DNA from: Histoplasma ohiense
Taxonomy: Eukaryota > Ascomycota > Eurotiomycetes > Onygenales > Ajellomycetaceae
DNA length: 64,000 nucleotides
Direction of reading: 5' to 3'
NCBI GenBank assembly: GCA_017607445.1
Contig: JAEVHH010000006.1
Span: 62,001-126,000, forward strand
Positions 12,100 through 23,936 of this stretch are shown one piece after another. Both the position numbers and the translations under genes were made by a program. Below the pieces are notes generated by a model, which was not told where the DNA came from, did not search any database, and saw nothing but the letters and a program-made list of their open reading frames with translations. Position 1 is the stretch's first letter. Every line of letters starts with the position of its first letter.

Positions 12100-15000
12100 G
12101 ATTTTATTAAACTGTTTCAAGTACTTCTGACTGTTCATCAAGTTTTCCTCAGATTCCCAAGAATTATCTGCATCTGTACAATCTTTTCATTTGACAAGAT
12201 ATTGTGTTTGACTGCAATATTGACACTTGTCTAATATAGCTTCAACTTTCTATTTCTCTTGCACATCTATAATTATCAGTTCTGCTTGTGGGATTTGTCT
12301 GTTGCACACATGATATGGTTTGAGAAGGGAAACATGGAATACAGAATGAATTTCTTTATATTGCAGCATGAGTTTCAGTTTGTACATCTGCATACCACAA
12401 ATATCAATTATTTGAAAGAGACTCAAAAATCAATGATCTAGTTTGAATGAGAATCACAAGATGAATATATTTTTTGCATGCAGTATTACTCAGTTCTCTA
12501 TCTTAAAGCTTTTTGATATATGATACTGATTATAATACTTTTTCTCAGCTGCTTTGACAGCTTTCAGACATTTTCAGATCTTGTTCTCCACTTGCTTCAT
12601 CCATTTCACTTGTTCCATCATCAATTTTGACACATCCATGTTTGAGAGCTCTATGTCTATGCAAAGTTCAGTTGATCAGCTGATCATTGCTTCAGATGAT
12701 GTCATTTTTATCAATGTGTGGAAGATGTTGTTATATGCTCATTGCATCAGAGGAATCCATTCTATCCAATTATCTTGCTGATAGCTGCAATATGTGTGAA
12801 GATAATGTTCAATCATCTGGTTCAATCATTCTGTCTGGCCATCAGTTTGCGGATGGAATGCCATCAATAATTTTTGTCAAACATGGAGCAGATAATATAA
12901 TGTCAATCAAAACTTGCTATTTATTAATAAATCTCAGTCATTAATAATGTTCACAGATAGATCAAAGTTTTTTGTAATTCTTCATATAATAATGTTCACA
13001 AGTTCTTCTGCATCTAGCTCTGAAGATGTGGGCACAATTATAGCTCATTTGATGAATAAATCAACAAATACAACAATAGCATTATAGATTTGACTTCTCT
13101 TTTTATTATCTGACAGATTTTCAATAAAGTCTATGCTAATTGTATGTCATTTCTTATCTGACACTGAATGTGGTTGTAGCAATCCATACAGCTTGTGCTG
13201 TGGTATTTTGATGCATTGACAAACATTGCAAGTTCTCATATATTCTGCAATCTCATCACTCATATCATGTCACAAATACTTGTGTTTGATTGCTTTGATG
13301 ATTTTGTCACATTCAAAATGGTCATCTTGAGGATCATCATGGTTCATTTTCATTATTTCATATCTTACAGCTTTGTCTTGCAGTATGTAGACTTTATCAT
13401 CTTTTCTGAGCAGATCATCTTTATCTACTGCTCAGATTAAATAATTATCTACACTAGCATCATTTATCTCTAGTCTTCTGTAAAGTTCAGACATACTGGT
13501 ATTTCTATTCTGAACTTGCAGTAAGAGTTTGATGATAGATTCAACTATCTTTTCACAATAGACTGTTTCAGACTCAAATATTTTGACAGTTAGAATTCAT
13601 GACATCAGAGTTTCTAGATTTAATTCTGTAACATCTGTGATCTCATTCTCATCCACAGATGCATTCTTTATTCTGTGGAGATTGTTGTCATTGATGACTA
13701 CAGATCTCTTTGTTCAACAATTTTCATTAGCTTGCAGATCTTTTCACATCATCTTGATATATTGATCTAACTTTGTATTTTCTTTTGTCTTTAGTGACTT
13801 AAAGATTCTTTTACACAGCTTCTCTTGCAGAGTAGAGAGTCTCATCAAGAGAGCTGCATGTTTTACAAAATCTGAGTGATGACTTGATGCATCTGTGAGA
13901 TTATTTTTCTCAGAACAGTGCTCTATTTCAAAATCAAACACTGAGAGTATTTCCATTCAGTGAATCTGATGCTCATTTAGCTGCTTTGTCAGCATGAAGC
14001 ATCAAAGATTGACATGATCAGATAAAACAGTTATTGAATGTCTGCTATTATATAAATAGTGACATCATTGTCTGAAAGCTTCTACAATCAGCAATATTTC
14101 TAGATTATATATTTGATAACATCTTTCTGTTTCTGTGAGCTTTCTAGACCAAAACATGATTGGGTGTCAGTGATCATCATTCATTAATTGTGATATTACT
14201 GCAGTGATTGCAACATCAGATCCATTCATTTCTATACAGAGTTTTCACTGCAAATCAAAGTGGATCAACAACAGTGCTTTTGTAAAGCATTCTTTTAACT
14301 GCAAAATTGCATGCTTGCAGTTTTCATTTAACTGAACAGATGTGTTATTCTTCCCTCTTTTCATTTCATAATCTTTTAACAATTCAGTCAGAGGTGCTGT
14401 TATTATTGAGAACTTGTATATGAATTGACAATAGAAATTGATGAATTCTAGAAATATTTGCAATTCATTTATAGTTCACAGTTCTGGCCAATCTAGAATT
14501 GTGTCAACACAGCATTTCTTGACAGTAATGCTCTGTGTGGTAACCACAAAACCCAAAAATCCAATTTCTGTTGCATGGAACATAATGTATTCAATTCTTC
14601 TCTAATATTTTTTCAATATATTCTCAGAGGACAGAGAGTTCTTGAGGTGATAAGTTATATATCAGTCAATATAGAGGTTTCTTGCCAGGTTTGAGATCTA
14701 TGGCATGATCATGAGATGCATGTTCCATATCAGATATGTCTTCTTGAAATACATCAAGATAATCTTTATAATCATCTGGGATATTTGACTCAGTTGCTGC
14801 ACTCACAGCTTGTAATGATAAGGCAGTGAATATAATATTGCCATCATCAATTAATGTTGCAAATTCTTTAGCAGTATTCAGATGCATGTGGTTAATATTC
14901 AATGCTTTTCTATAGATTCAGCATTTTCACACCCAGTTGATATCAGAGTTTGCAGCTTCCAACCACAGCATACTCAAAATTACATCATATTCACTAATAT

Positions 15001-15240
15001 CAGCCTCTTTGAAATGGTGGAATTCTTCTCAGAGGATATGTTCATCATCAATAATCTTCATTGCAGCTCTTTGTTGTTTATATGATTTAATTCTATAATT
15101 ATCAACTGCTTCCACTACTTTTGGTTTATCTTCTACCTTCAAGAAATATTTTGATGCCCAAGTATGGGACACAAAGTTCACATCCACATCAGAATCCACT
15201 AGCATCCACATCATTGACCATTCCACTTCTGTCAGCATTT
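12100..15240 (-). pseudogene. pol pseudogene of Gyp-3
   Basis: Right to left: a protease-like VDSDVDVNFVSH block (15180-15200); the RT N-terminal segment ...YLDVFQEDISDMEHASHDHAIDLKPGKKPLY (14666-14790); then an abrupt jump to the GFVVTT block that normally lies well after the catalytic YxDD (14530-14560). The RT core is therefore missing. Next come the thumb and RNase H (FLEFINFYCQFI, 14420-14460; EHCSEKNNLTDASSHHSDF, about 13860-13930), and an HHCC zinc finger of integrase (DDPQDDHFECDK...EYMRTCNVCQCIK, about 13230-13345). The family is distinct from Chromo-1 and Gyp-2. No chromodomain was recognised. Confidence 0.85.
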
Positions 15241-15299
15241 ATGTATTCATCATCAATAATCATTTATTTCACAGTCTAGTTGTTTGTATTCTCAATGCA

Positions 15300-16400
15300 G
15301 CAGCTGCTTCTACAATTGAGATTGTTGATTTTTTGCTTATCAAACTTGGTTGCACTTTTTGAAGTGTAACATTCAACAATCATTTGCAATATGATCCTTC
15401 TTATGGCAGTGAGAACACTTCTTCATTCAGTTATATTTATCTTTCTTGATTTGTTCAGTTGAACTCATTTATTCCTCTCATTTCCTCTTGTTCTGACAAT
15501 TGCTAGATTTATCAGAATAACACTGATTTTCTATAAATATTGCAGATCTTTCTTTGTGAATAGCATATCATTGCTCTGACATATTTTCCTTGAGAGTCTG
15601 TAGAGTTTGAAGCAACTCTTCATAGTTCTGAAGCTCTTGATTTCAATAGTTGAGTTCAGTGTGTAATATCTTCAACATTTTACTATACAAGTTATCCATT
15701 CTTTGTTCTTTGCTATATGAGGGTAAGTAGTACTCTCAGTCTTTGAGATATTTAGAGAAATTGTGTATCAATTGTCATTCTTGTTGCTTCACATCTTGAA
15801 ACTTTTGACTCATCAATTGATGTTGGTTCTGTGGATTGTTAATTTGCATTTCTAGATGTGATAGTATATCATCAAAAGTCAATGATGTTGCTCCTCCACA
15901 TCTCTCATACAATGATACAAAATTCAATCATTTCTGCTTAATATGAATATCAAGATAGAGTTTAGCATCATTTATCTTGTGTTCTTTCTTTCAATAATAT
16001 CAGCAGTGGTGTGTAAAGAAAGTTAACATGCAATCTTTATAGTTCTTGAATTCTAACATATTTTTTCCTTGATAATAGTCTTTAATCTTTAATCTCAGTG
16101 GTGTTTTATTATCATCATCTGTATCATTCACAGATTGATTTTGCAGCAGTTCTGTGGTGATATTCTGAATTAATTGAGACTTGATGAGAGTATCTCCATA
16201 AATCTGCACTTTCAACTTGTTGAGTTGCTGTTGTGCATGCAGAATAGCTAATTGCTGCTCTCATTCATGAATTTGATCATTCAACTGTTGCAAACACACA
16301 TTGTGATCATCAGAGATGGTAGAGGATTCAGATTGGTTATCAAGAGATCTTGCACATGTCAAAACCATCTTACATATTTTAACTAATGTTGCATGCTTTA
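15300..16400 (-). pseudogene. gag pseudogene of Gyp-3
   Basis: Minus strand. A CCHC knuckle of the form C-x2-C-x4-H-x4-C (CSHCHKKDHIANDC) is readable near 15375-15415. Upstream is a long polar region with a piece open at 16000-16215 (MKVQIYGDTLIKSQLIQ...). It is preceded by a Q-rich, leucine-heptad-like segment near 16220-16300. Several stops interrupt it. Confidence 0.78.
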
Positions 16401-16454
16401 TTATAGATGTGTGTAACAACAGACCACTCAAATAAAGTTTAGAGCAATTAGAAT

Positions 16455-16725
16455 TGTAAGAGATAGTTGTAGATATAATTATGAGAGTAGTGTGAAGTAC
16501 ACATATAGAATGTTAAGAAGATAGCAATCTCTATTATTCAAAGCTAATCACTGATCTTCTAATATCTACAGATATCAGCAAGCATTATATAGACAACCAT
16601 CACACTCTACAGCTGTCTATAATACTGTGTGCTATATCTCTTCTCATTAATTCTGATGTGTTCTGTGTTCTTCTATCGCCACATAGCTATTTTCTAATAT
16701 AGATATCTCCGTTGCGCCTATTACA
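16455..16725 (-). repeat. Gyp-3 5' LTR (271 bp)
   Basis: Direct repeat of 10073-10343. Its outer 55 bp (16670-16725) keep CpGs (atcgccac, ctccgttgcgcc). The same positions in the left LTR, which lie inside the element, read TpG or CpA (atcatcat, cttcattgcatc). Confidence 0.92.
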
Positions 16726-18740
16726 AGTGTCATCTCAGCAGTCTATAAGTGCAAAGCACTCATATGCTTAGTGATTAGAAGTCTTGATGTCAGAGTGTGT
16801 GTAAGGCTTCTGTATACAGATCACTTCACAGCTCTGCTCAAAAGCAAGCTGTAGAGCTGCTGTATGACAGAGAACTGCTCTGACTGTATTTGCTCAAAAG
16901 ATCTGCAGAAAGTGATTTTTCTACTGATTGTTTCTGCAGCATCAGCTGCATTGCTGATGTTGATGTTCTAGTATAAGAAATCACTTAATAAGCTGCTGTC
17001 AAAGTTCATCTGCAGAATGAAATTGAAGAATCTCAGATCTATTATCTGCATGCTGAGATTAGACTGTTTTTTGACTGCTTGACTATACTGCTGCTCTGCT
17101 GTGTGAGCTGAGTATTGTCTGATACAGATCATTTGTCAGATGATATTCTCTTCACTGATGAAGCTCTGAGTAGCTGTTCACTTACAGAGTGCTAGCTCAG
17201 TGAGCTGTGTTGACTGAGTTGATTGAGTGAATGATATAGATATCATCACTGCAATCATTGATGCTGACTGTGCTGATAATGATTGTCACTTCTGAGCATC
17301 TCTGTGACATCTGTCATCAAGACAGCAGACAGCTGCTAGCTTCTTTTGAGTTAGACATCTGAAAATATCATTCACACATCTGAACACAGCAGAGCAGTGC
17401 TGATGCTCAGTTGAATAGAGTTGACAGCAGTTGACACACTGTGATGCTCTCTTACACTTCATATTTGTTGACTTCTTGTGCTGACTTGTGGGCTCACTGC
17501 AGTTGGAGCATCTCATCAGTTGCACATACTTTGATGAATGATAGTATCTCTGATATTCTGAATCATGTTTCACTGTCAGTGATCTTTTCTTGATGAGTCT
17601 GGCTCTCTCACTGGCATTGAAGAGTGAGAAGTCTTTCACTGAAGTGAGAAAGAAGACAATTCATATAATCTTTCTTATTTTGAGATTCACTTCATATTAT
17701 GAGAGTCAACAGTTCACTGATTTTATCTTTGTCTGAGTCAGAATCTCTCTCTCAATCATTTTATCTGTGAGAATTCTTATTTCTTCTCAGTTCTGAATAA
17801 ATTCTGAAACTTCTGAGACAGTATAATTGTACCACTGCTCTGATAGCTGAATCTTCATAATATCAAGAACTTCACAGAGAGTAATCACTATCTTCTCAGT
17901 GATCAGAGCATTGTGTATACCTCTGTTGCTTGATGTAATCACTCAATCTGTTCTGATGAGCTTCATCTTCAGCATATTAGTCACATTCTTCATTCTCTGA
18001 ATGTTTGCAATGATTGTCTGCTGCACAGCATATGACTGCAGCTGAGTGATCTATTTCTTTGACTGAAGAGTGATGAGAATTCATGAGTTCTTCTACTGTT
18101 TTATGTTCTCTGTGAAGCTTTTTGATTGACTGATATTCTTGAGCTGCAGATCAGCTTCACTAGCTCTGTCAGCTGAGAAAGCTGCAGTTTTGACAGAGAT
18201 AGCTTCAGAAAGAGCAGAATTTTTTCTCTTCTGTGTGATACTCACTCAGATAATCAACTCTCTCACAGTTGTCTTTGCTGAATTTGACTATGAGTGAGTA
18301 TTCAGAGCAGTATTCTCTCTCAGAGTTGATACTGCATTCAGATCTGCTGTCATATATACAATGAATCTTTCACAGAAGACTTGAGCAAAGTTCTGACTGA
18401 CTAATTACTTCTTCTTCTCAACTCAGCTGTTCAGAGTCTTTGTCAATCTGATGAGAATTTTCTATTGCAGATTCTGTTGCTGTTGAGTCTTCTCAAACTG
18501 CTTCTGTAGCTGAGAGATGATTATGAAGATGCTGTCACTGACTTCTTTGAGAACTGAAGAAGACATTGTAACAGTCTTTCTCTGTCTCTTATCAGTCTTT
18601 TCAGTAACAAAATTGATCAATGACTTCAGCTTCAGTGATCTGATGTAGGCTGTGTCAATGTTCTTGAGTGGATGGGAGGATGTTGAGAGCTTCATGACCA
18701 CTCAATCTGTGCAGTACACACACATAGAGTAATCACAGAG
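16726..18740 (-). pseudogene. ORF1 and endonuclease N-half of Tad-A copy 1
   Basis: From 18740 leftwards: an ORF1 N-terminus open at 18462-18701 (MVMKLSTSSHPLKN...FEKTQQQQNLQ), glutamine-rich and probably coiled-coil. Further on (17286-17639) there is a Cys/His-rich array (CSNCSEPTSQHKK...CVNCCQLYSTEHQHC) that fits the CCHC knuckles of LINE ORF1 proteins, although some histidines are lost. ORF2 begins about 16990 with an endonuclease N-terminal signature (ICVQKPYTHSD, matching the usual IQEPW-type block) before the Gyp-3 break at 16725. Stops are abundant. Confidence 0.82.
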
Positions 18741-18848
18741 GATGTGTGATGATGTTGAATGGGTTGAAGGATTAAAATTATACAAAAAACAGTTAGAAAA
18801 TGGAAAAATTCAAATCTATCTCTATGTTTATGAGTAGTTGTAAGGATG

Positions 18849-18861
18849 TTTCAGTTCTTTG
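18849..18861. repeat. Target-site duplication of Tad-A copy 1, right
   Basis: Second copy of TTTCAGTTCTTTG. It marks the intact 5' end of Tad-A copy 1 at 18848 and the point where copy 2 resumes. Confidence 0.9.
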
Positions 18862-21693
18862 AAGATTACTGAGAGAAGAGTAATAAATCTTCAGAAGTGA
18901 ACTGAACTTCTGTCTCTTTTATCTACTTTGAATATCATTGTCATCTCTGTCAGCTTTCAGATTTGTGGGAAGTGGCAGAGTCAGAGACAGTAGTTGTATA
19001 GCTGCTGTATAAAAAAAGATATATACTGTCAGTATATCTTGAGCAGCTGCACTGTGATTTCATCTGTATCTGAAGAGATATTCTATACTTCAATGATATT
19101 GCACTCTATCTTCTTCATCTCAACTCAGAGATTTCAGAGCAGATTTCTTATACTACTTCAGTGTTTATCATTCAGTGAATTGTACTTCAGATCATCAGCT
19201 GAGTTGTATCACTTTAGAATGATTTATTAAAATGTCTCAGCTTTGACAGCTGTCTTTTCTATGATCTGATTCTCAATCATCAGAGAGAATGCTCTGAGAT
19301 TGAGTTTCAGTTTATATCATGCTATTACTCAGTACAGATCTCTGTCATCTCTGATCTTATTAATCATCTATCTTCAGTATGTATATTTGACTTTGTACAC
19401 TGTGTTCTTGAACTGATGCTTTGTGATCTCTGTCTGATGAGTGATGAGCTCTCAATGCACTCTTCAACAGTCTGCTGTTTATCAGAGAGCTGTAGTCTGT
19501 TTTTGTTGCACTGATTTACTGACTATCTGAGCTGCAGTCAGAAGATTCTGAGTGAAATACTGAATCAGATTATCAAACTGTGCCACATTCTCAACTCTAT
19601 CTAAGCAAAGTATATTCACTATAAGATTTCTGATAAAATCTGCAAAGAGCTTCAGCTGAGAGTCTGTGACTTTAATCTAAGCACTGCTCTGCTGTGTCTG
19701 AAATGTTGTTGACAGTATAGTAATTATAAACTGATGATCTGAGTCACAGTGTAAATCTTGACACACTGAAGTGGAAGCAAAGATCATATTGAAGAAGATA
19801 AGATCAATTATATAATCTACTGTATAAATTGAAATATTTATCTCTTTCACAAAATTTATTTTGTGTTCACTGACTCACTGAATAAGCTCCTCTTCTCAGT
19901 GCAGATTCACTGTCTCTGATTCAAAGATATTATATTATACATTGAAATCTTTTTCTATCAGACAGCAGATTGATGAACTCAAATTAATCAGATAATTCAT
20001 AATTATATCTGTCTCAGACTGTCTGTACACATTGAGAATGTGGCAGTCATTGACACTGATTTATAGCAGATCTCTGTTTTGCACAGATTGATATTGCTGT
20101 GCTTTTATCTTTGAATTTTTGTGTATATATATCATGACTCAAGATCTCTTCTTCTCTCACTGTTTCAGATTAGTATCATCTCAGCAGTCTATAAATACAA
20201 AACACTCATATACTAAGTAATTAGAAGTCTTGATGTCAGAGTGTGTGTAAAATTTCTGTATACAAATCACTTCACAGTTCTGCTCAAAAATAAACTGTAG
20301 AGCTGCTGTGTGACAGAGAGCTGCTCTGACTGTATTTACTCAGAAAATCTGTAGAGAGTGATTTTTCTGCTGATTATTTCTACAGCATCAGTCACATTAC
20401 TGATATTGATGTTCTAGTATGAAAAGTTATTTGATGAGCTGCTATCAAAGTTCATCTGTGAAATGAGATTGAAGAGCTTCAGATCTGTTGTCTGCATGCT
20501 GAGACTAGACTATTTTTTAACTACTTGACTGTGCTGTCACTCTACTGTGTGAGCTGAGTATTATCTGATGTAAATCATCTGTCAGATAATGTTCTCTTCA
20601 CTAATGAAGCTCTGAATAACTGCTCACTTACAGAGTGCTAGCTCAATGAGCTGTGTTGACTGAGTTGATTAAATGAATGATATAGATATCATTACTATGA
20701 TCATTGATACTGACTGTGTTGATGATGATTGTCACTTCTGAGCATCTCTGTGACATCTGTTGTCAAGACAGTAGACAGTTGCTAGCTTCTTTTGAATTAG
20801 ATGTCTGAGAATGTTATTCATGTATCTGAGTACAGCAGAGCAGTGCTGATACTCAGCTGAGTAGAGTTGACAGCAATTGATATACTATAATACTCTCTTA
20901 TACTTCATATCTGTTGATCTTTTGTGCTGACTTGTAGACTTACTGCAGTTGAAGTATCTTGTCAGTTGTGCATACTTTGATGAATGACAGTATCTCTGAT
21001 ATTCTGAGTCATATCTCACTATCAGAGATCTTTTCTCAATGAGTCTGATTCTTTCACTGACATTGAAGAGTGAGAAGTCTTTTATCAGAGTGAGAAAGAA
21101 GACAATTTATGTAATCTTCTCTATCTTAAGATTCACTTCATATTATGAGAATTGACAGCTCACTGATTTTATCTTTATCTGAGTCAGAATCTCTTTCTCA
21201 ATTATTTTGTCTGTGAGAATTTTTATCTCTTCTCAGTTCTGAATAAATTCTGAGATCTCTGAAACAGTATAATTATATCACTGCTCTAATAGCTGAATCT
21301 CTGTGATGTCAAGAACTTCACAGAGAGTAGTCACTGTCTTCTCAATGATCAGAGTATTATATATATCTCTGTTACTTAATATGATTATTTAATCTGTTCT
21401 GATGAGCTTCATCTTCAGCATATTAGTCATATCTCTCACTCTCTGAATGTTTGCAATAATTGTCTGCTGTACAGTATATGACTGCAGCTGAGTGATTTGT
21501 TTCTCTGACTGAAGAGTAATGAAAATTTGTGAATTCTTCTACTGTTTTATATTCTCTGTAAGACTTCTTGACTGACTGATGTTCTTGAGCTGCAGACTGA
21601 CTTCACTAGCTCTGTCAGCTGAGAAAGCTGTAGTTTTAATAGAAATAGCTTCAGAAAAAGCAGAGTTTTTTCTTTTCTACACAATATCTATTC
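18862..21693 (-). mobile_element. Tad-A copy 2, 5' part (ORF1 and endonuclease)
   Basis: Alignable with Tad-A copy 1 at 8760-10072 and 16731-18235, with the Gyp-3 insertion absent. That makes it the empty-site reference for that insertion. It contains ORF1 knuckles (20740-21080 region), the endonuclease (about 18900-20400) and no RT, because copy 1 split it there; its RT fragment is 5114-5489. Homology stops at about 21693 inside ORF1, so this copy is 5'-truncated, and Gyp-2 sequence begins there. All frames are broken. Confidence 0.86.
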
Positions 21694-21956
21694 AATGTGC
21701 AACAGAGGGGAAGAGTTTACATGAGAGATAGAATTACATAAGAGATAGAAGATATCAATATATGAAGCATTTTTTACTCATTAAAAGAAGCATTTTACTC
21801 ATTAGAGATTCATGCACAGACTACATCAGAAGAAATATCATTTTGAAAAGAAGTATCAGTTTTTCAGTTTAGTCTAACTCCATGTTTCAGCTTCTGTTGC
21901 AGAATAGATAATATAGTTTGACTATTATAGATCTCACTGTAGTCTGTGTGATAACT
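21694..21956 (-). pseudogene. Gyp-2 pol fragment (after RNase H)
   Basis: Minus-strand continuation of Gyp-2 RNase H across the LTR-4 solo LTR. Joined to 22220 onward it reads the RNase H C-terminal motif SKNPADELS followed by YHTDYSEIYNS, a normal post-RNase H linker. The left end abuts truncated Tad-A copy 2, which apparently inserted here. Confidence 0.72.
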
Positions 21957-22219
21957 TGTAATGCACTCATTTATTATTTCCTTATTATCTTTGCTTATTC
22001 TTACCTCTTTCCATTATACTCTCGCTACCGCTATTTCTATATGTATATATATATTGATGTATGTATTTCACACATCTTCTTTTTCTTTCTTTTCTTTCTT
22101 AGCAATTAGCTACACTACATTACACTACTACATTACACTCTACAATATATTACTATTATCTCCGCTATGCTATAAACTATCTTCTACTGTTACTCTTCAC
22201 ACTGTCACTACACCTCACA
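21957..22219 (-). repeat. LTR-4 solo LTR (263 bp)
   Basis: Reads TGTAATGCAC...CACCTCACA on the plus strand, flanked by a perfect 5-bp TSD, TAACT (21952-21956 and 22220-22224). Removing it restores the Gyp-2 frame (PADELS-YHTDYSE). The same sequence, reverse-oriented and about 11 bp shorter, stands at 49429-49680. There is no internal region, so this is a recombination-derived solo LTR. Confidence 0.88.
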
Positions 22220-22980
22220 TAACTGAGCTCATCAGCTGGATTTTTTGATTCAGAGTAATGCAGTAATACAAAATCATAAGTAGATAAAGCTTTCACTCAT
22301 CTGATCTGATATCTGTTCAGTTTCTTAGTCATCATAAAGTACTGCAGATTGGTATAATCAGATCAGACTTGAATTGAATACTGACTTCTCTTCAGATAGT
22401 ATCTTCAATTCTTAAAAGCTGCTACAATGATTAAAAGTTCTTTATTATGAGTGTCATAATGTGTTTCTGAATCAATCAACTTTCTTGATCAGAAGGCAAC
22501 TGAATGTCAGTGCTCATTATTCTACAACTGTGATAGAATAGCAGTGACTGCAAAAGTGAATACATCAGATTTGATCTGAATACATCAAACTGAGTCAAAA
22601 TAAGCTAATAAAGAAGCATATATAAAGTGTGATTTGAGCTTATCAAAAGTGCTTTGAGTATCTTCTGTTCACATAAAAGTGGCTTTTCTTTCTCTCTTCT
22701 TGCTTTCTTTTGTAAGTTTGAATAATGGGGCTGCAATAGAGGAGAAAGACTTAATAAATTGCTGATAGAAATTAGCAAAGCTCAAGAAGAATTGAATCTC
22801 TTTAATTGATTTAGATGTAGATCATTTCACAATAGTGGAGACTCTGTCTGACTTTATCTTGACATCATTTGTATCTATAACAAACCTCAGAAATGAGACT
22901 TTGTCCACTTCAAATTCATACTTAGAGAGTTTTGCAAATAGATTTGTACACTTGAGACATTCTAGCATCTTAGTCACATG
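22220..22980 (-). pseudogene. Gyp-2 pol fragment (RT thumb and RNase H)
   Basis: Minus strand: FVIDTNDVKIKSDRVSTI (GF-like block after YxDD), FFLSFANFYQQFIKSF (connection domain) and an RNase H with HYSESKNPADELS at its end (22235-22265). It ends at ACATG (22976-22980), the TSD of fresh Chromo-1 copy C, and resumes at 29186. Confidence 0.88.
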
Positions 22981-23577
22981 TGTGACGGGCGTACTTCGAT
23001 TAACGATTTGGTACTATCCTAATTACAGATTACGAATTGATTAAGGAAAGAAAGAGAAAAGAAATCAGAAGAAAAGGTCGTACGAAGGGGGTTCTTATAG
23101 GGGAAAGTTCGGGGCGGAAGAATATCAGAAGCCGCTCCACAGTGGAGCGCGGAGCGGAAGAACATTAAGGGGTACGCGTAAGAATCGTTAGAAGTTACGC
23201 GAGCGCGGAACGTGGGGCGGGGGAATCATTGAGGGCTACGCGGAAGAATCGTTAGAGACTTCGCGAGCGCGGAACACAGAGCGGGAGAACGTAAGGAGCT
23301 ACGCGGAAGAATCGTTAGAGACTACGCGAGCGCGGAACACAGAGCGGGAGAACGTAAGGAGCTACGCGGAAGAATCGTTAGAGACTACGCGAGCGCAGAG
23401 CACGGAACGGAAGAATGTTAAGAGCTACGCGGAAGAATCGTTAGAAACTACGCGAGCGCGGAGCACGGAGCGGAGGAACATCGAGGGTTACGCGAGGTGA
23501 CAACGGCCAGGAACGAGCGGGTGCAGGAGGGGAGTTGGTTGCGTAAGTTAATTACTAACGGGTGCTAACCCGTCACA
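22981..23577 (-). repeat. 3' LTR of Chromo-1 copy C (597 bp)
   Basis: Plus strand TGTGACGGGCG...CCCGTCACA, with TGTGAC/GTCACA terminal inverted repeats. It contains five full 63-bp tandem units plus a partial one (about 23154-23505), a short dyad GCTCCAC-A-GTGGAGC (23134-23148), and a TATAAG box on the element strand. The last codons of pol run 13 bp into this LTR, with the TAG stop at 23565-23567. Confidence 0.96.
23154..23505. repeat. 63-bp tandem repeat array inside the LTR
   Basis: Unit of the type gcgggagaacgtaaggagct + acgcggaagaatcgttagag + actacgcgagcgcggaacac + aga, repeated five times with a partial sixth. The inner two units are nearly identical. The same array is at about 28762-29113 in the other LTR. 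Copy number differs between elements in the window and explains the LTR length classes. Confidence 0.93.
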
Positions 23578-23936
23578 TTATCCCCCCCTACCGGGGTGAG
23601 TGAGGACTCGTAGGTGTCGAGGGCGGCGGTGTCCTCCAAGGCGGACGCGGGTTCCCAGGTCGGACGATCGTATCCTACCCATTTGACGAGGTATTCGCGG
23701 CGGCGGCGGTTGGTTCTATCGTCAAGGATTGCTTCGATTTCCCACTCGAGTTCGTTGTCTTCTCCTACGATGGCGGGTGGCTGCCAATCGGAGGTTCTCT
23801 GTGAGGGGAATGGATCCTCGGCCGCGGGTCGGAGCAGGTTCGTATGAAAGACGTCGTGGATGCCAGGCGGGGTGTCGAGTCGATAATCGTGTGTGCCTAG
23901 CACTTCCTTCACCGTATACTTGGCGTGGCGGTAATC
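23565..23936 (-). CDS. Chromodomain-containing C-terminus of Chromo-1 Pol (frameshifted from pol)
   Basis: Open in a different frame from the main pol ORF. It encodes the end of the integrase extension (VKEVLGTHDYRL...HTNLLRPA) followed by a chromodomain: WEIEAILDDR at about residues 58-67 and YLVKWVGYDRPTWEPASAL at about 74-92 (counted from the Met at 23912). In chromoviruses this domain binds histone marks and guides integration to heterochromatin. Copies D, E and H lack one base at the junction (gtaatctagtg instead of gtaatcctagcg), and their pol frame passes straight into this domain. The extra C at 23936-23937 in copy C is thus an insertion or a sequence error. If real, it removes the chromodomain from the Pol product. 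Confidence 0.88.
   Translation of the reverse strand, partial: DYRHAKYTVKEVLGTHDYRLDTPPGIHDVFHTNLLRPAAEDPFPSQRTSDWQPPAIVGEDNELEWEIEAILDDRTNRRRREYLVKWVGYDRPTWEPASALEDTAALDTYESSLTPVGGDNVTG
23578..23590 (-). promoter_or_regulatory. Polypurine tract of Chromo-1 copy C
   Basis: On the element strand TAGGGGGGGATAA stands directly against the 3' LTR, the expected place for the plus-strand DNA primer. It overlaps the final pol codons. Confidence 0.75.

Larger units (their letters stand above)
10073..16725 (-). mobile_element. Gyp-3, complete but degenerate Ty3/gypsy element
   Basis: Two direct 271-bp LTRs (10073-10343 and 16455-16725) bound a 6653-bp element with a perfect 5-bp TSD, AGTGT, at 10068-10072 and 16726-16730. 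Excising it restores the Tad-A endonuclease exactly as seen uninterrupted in copy 2 near 20160-20190 (cagattagtatcatctcagcag). The coding strand is minus: gag at 15300-16400, protease at 15030-15240, RT remnants at 14250-14900, RNase H near 13750-14250, integrase at 12100-13450. The RT core is deleted. A plus-strand open region fills 10344-12050. Confidence 0.92.
5503..18848 (-). mobile_element. Tad-A copy 1, full-length Tad1-like LINE, interrupted by Gyp-3
   Basis: Minus-strand non-LTR retrotransposon flanked by a 13-bp TSD. Its 3' end at the left carries a (TTTG)n stretch on the plus strand, that is a (CAAA)n tail on the element strand. Reading 5' to 3' it has ORF1 with a coiled-coil-like region and CCHC-type knuckles (18700-17280), an ORF2 with apurinic-type endonuclease (16980-16731 then 10072-9400), RT (about 8760-7700), an RNase H-like region (about 7400-6450) and a 3' UTR. 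Without the inserted Gyp-3 it is about 6.7 kb, typical for Tad1 elements. All frames are broken by CpG-type mutations. Confidence 0.88.
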
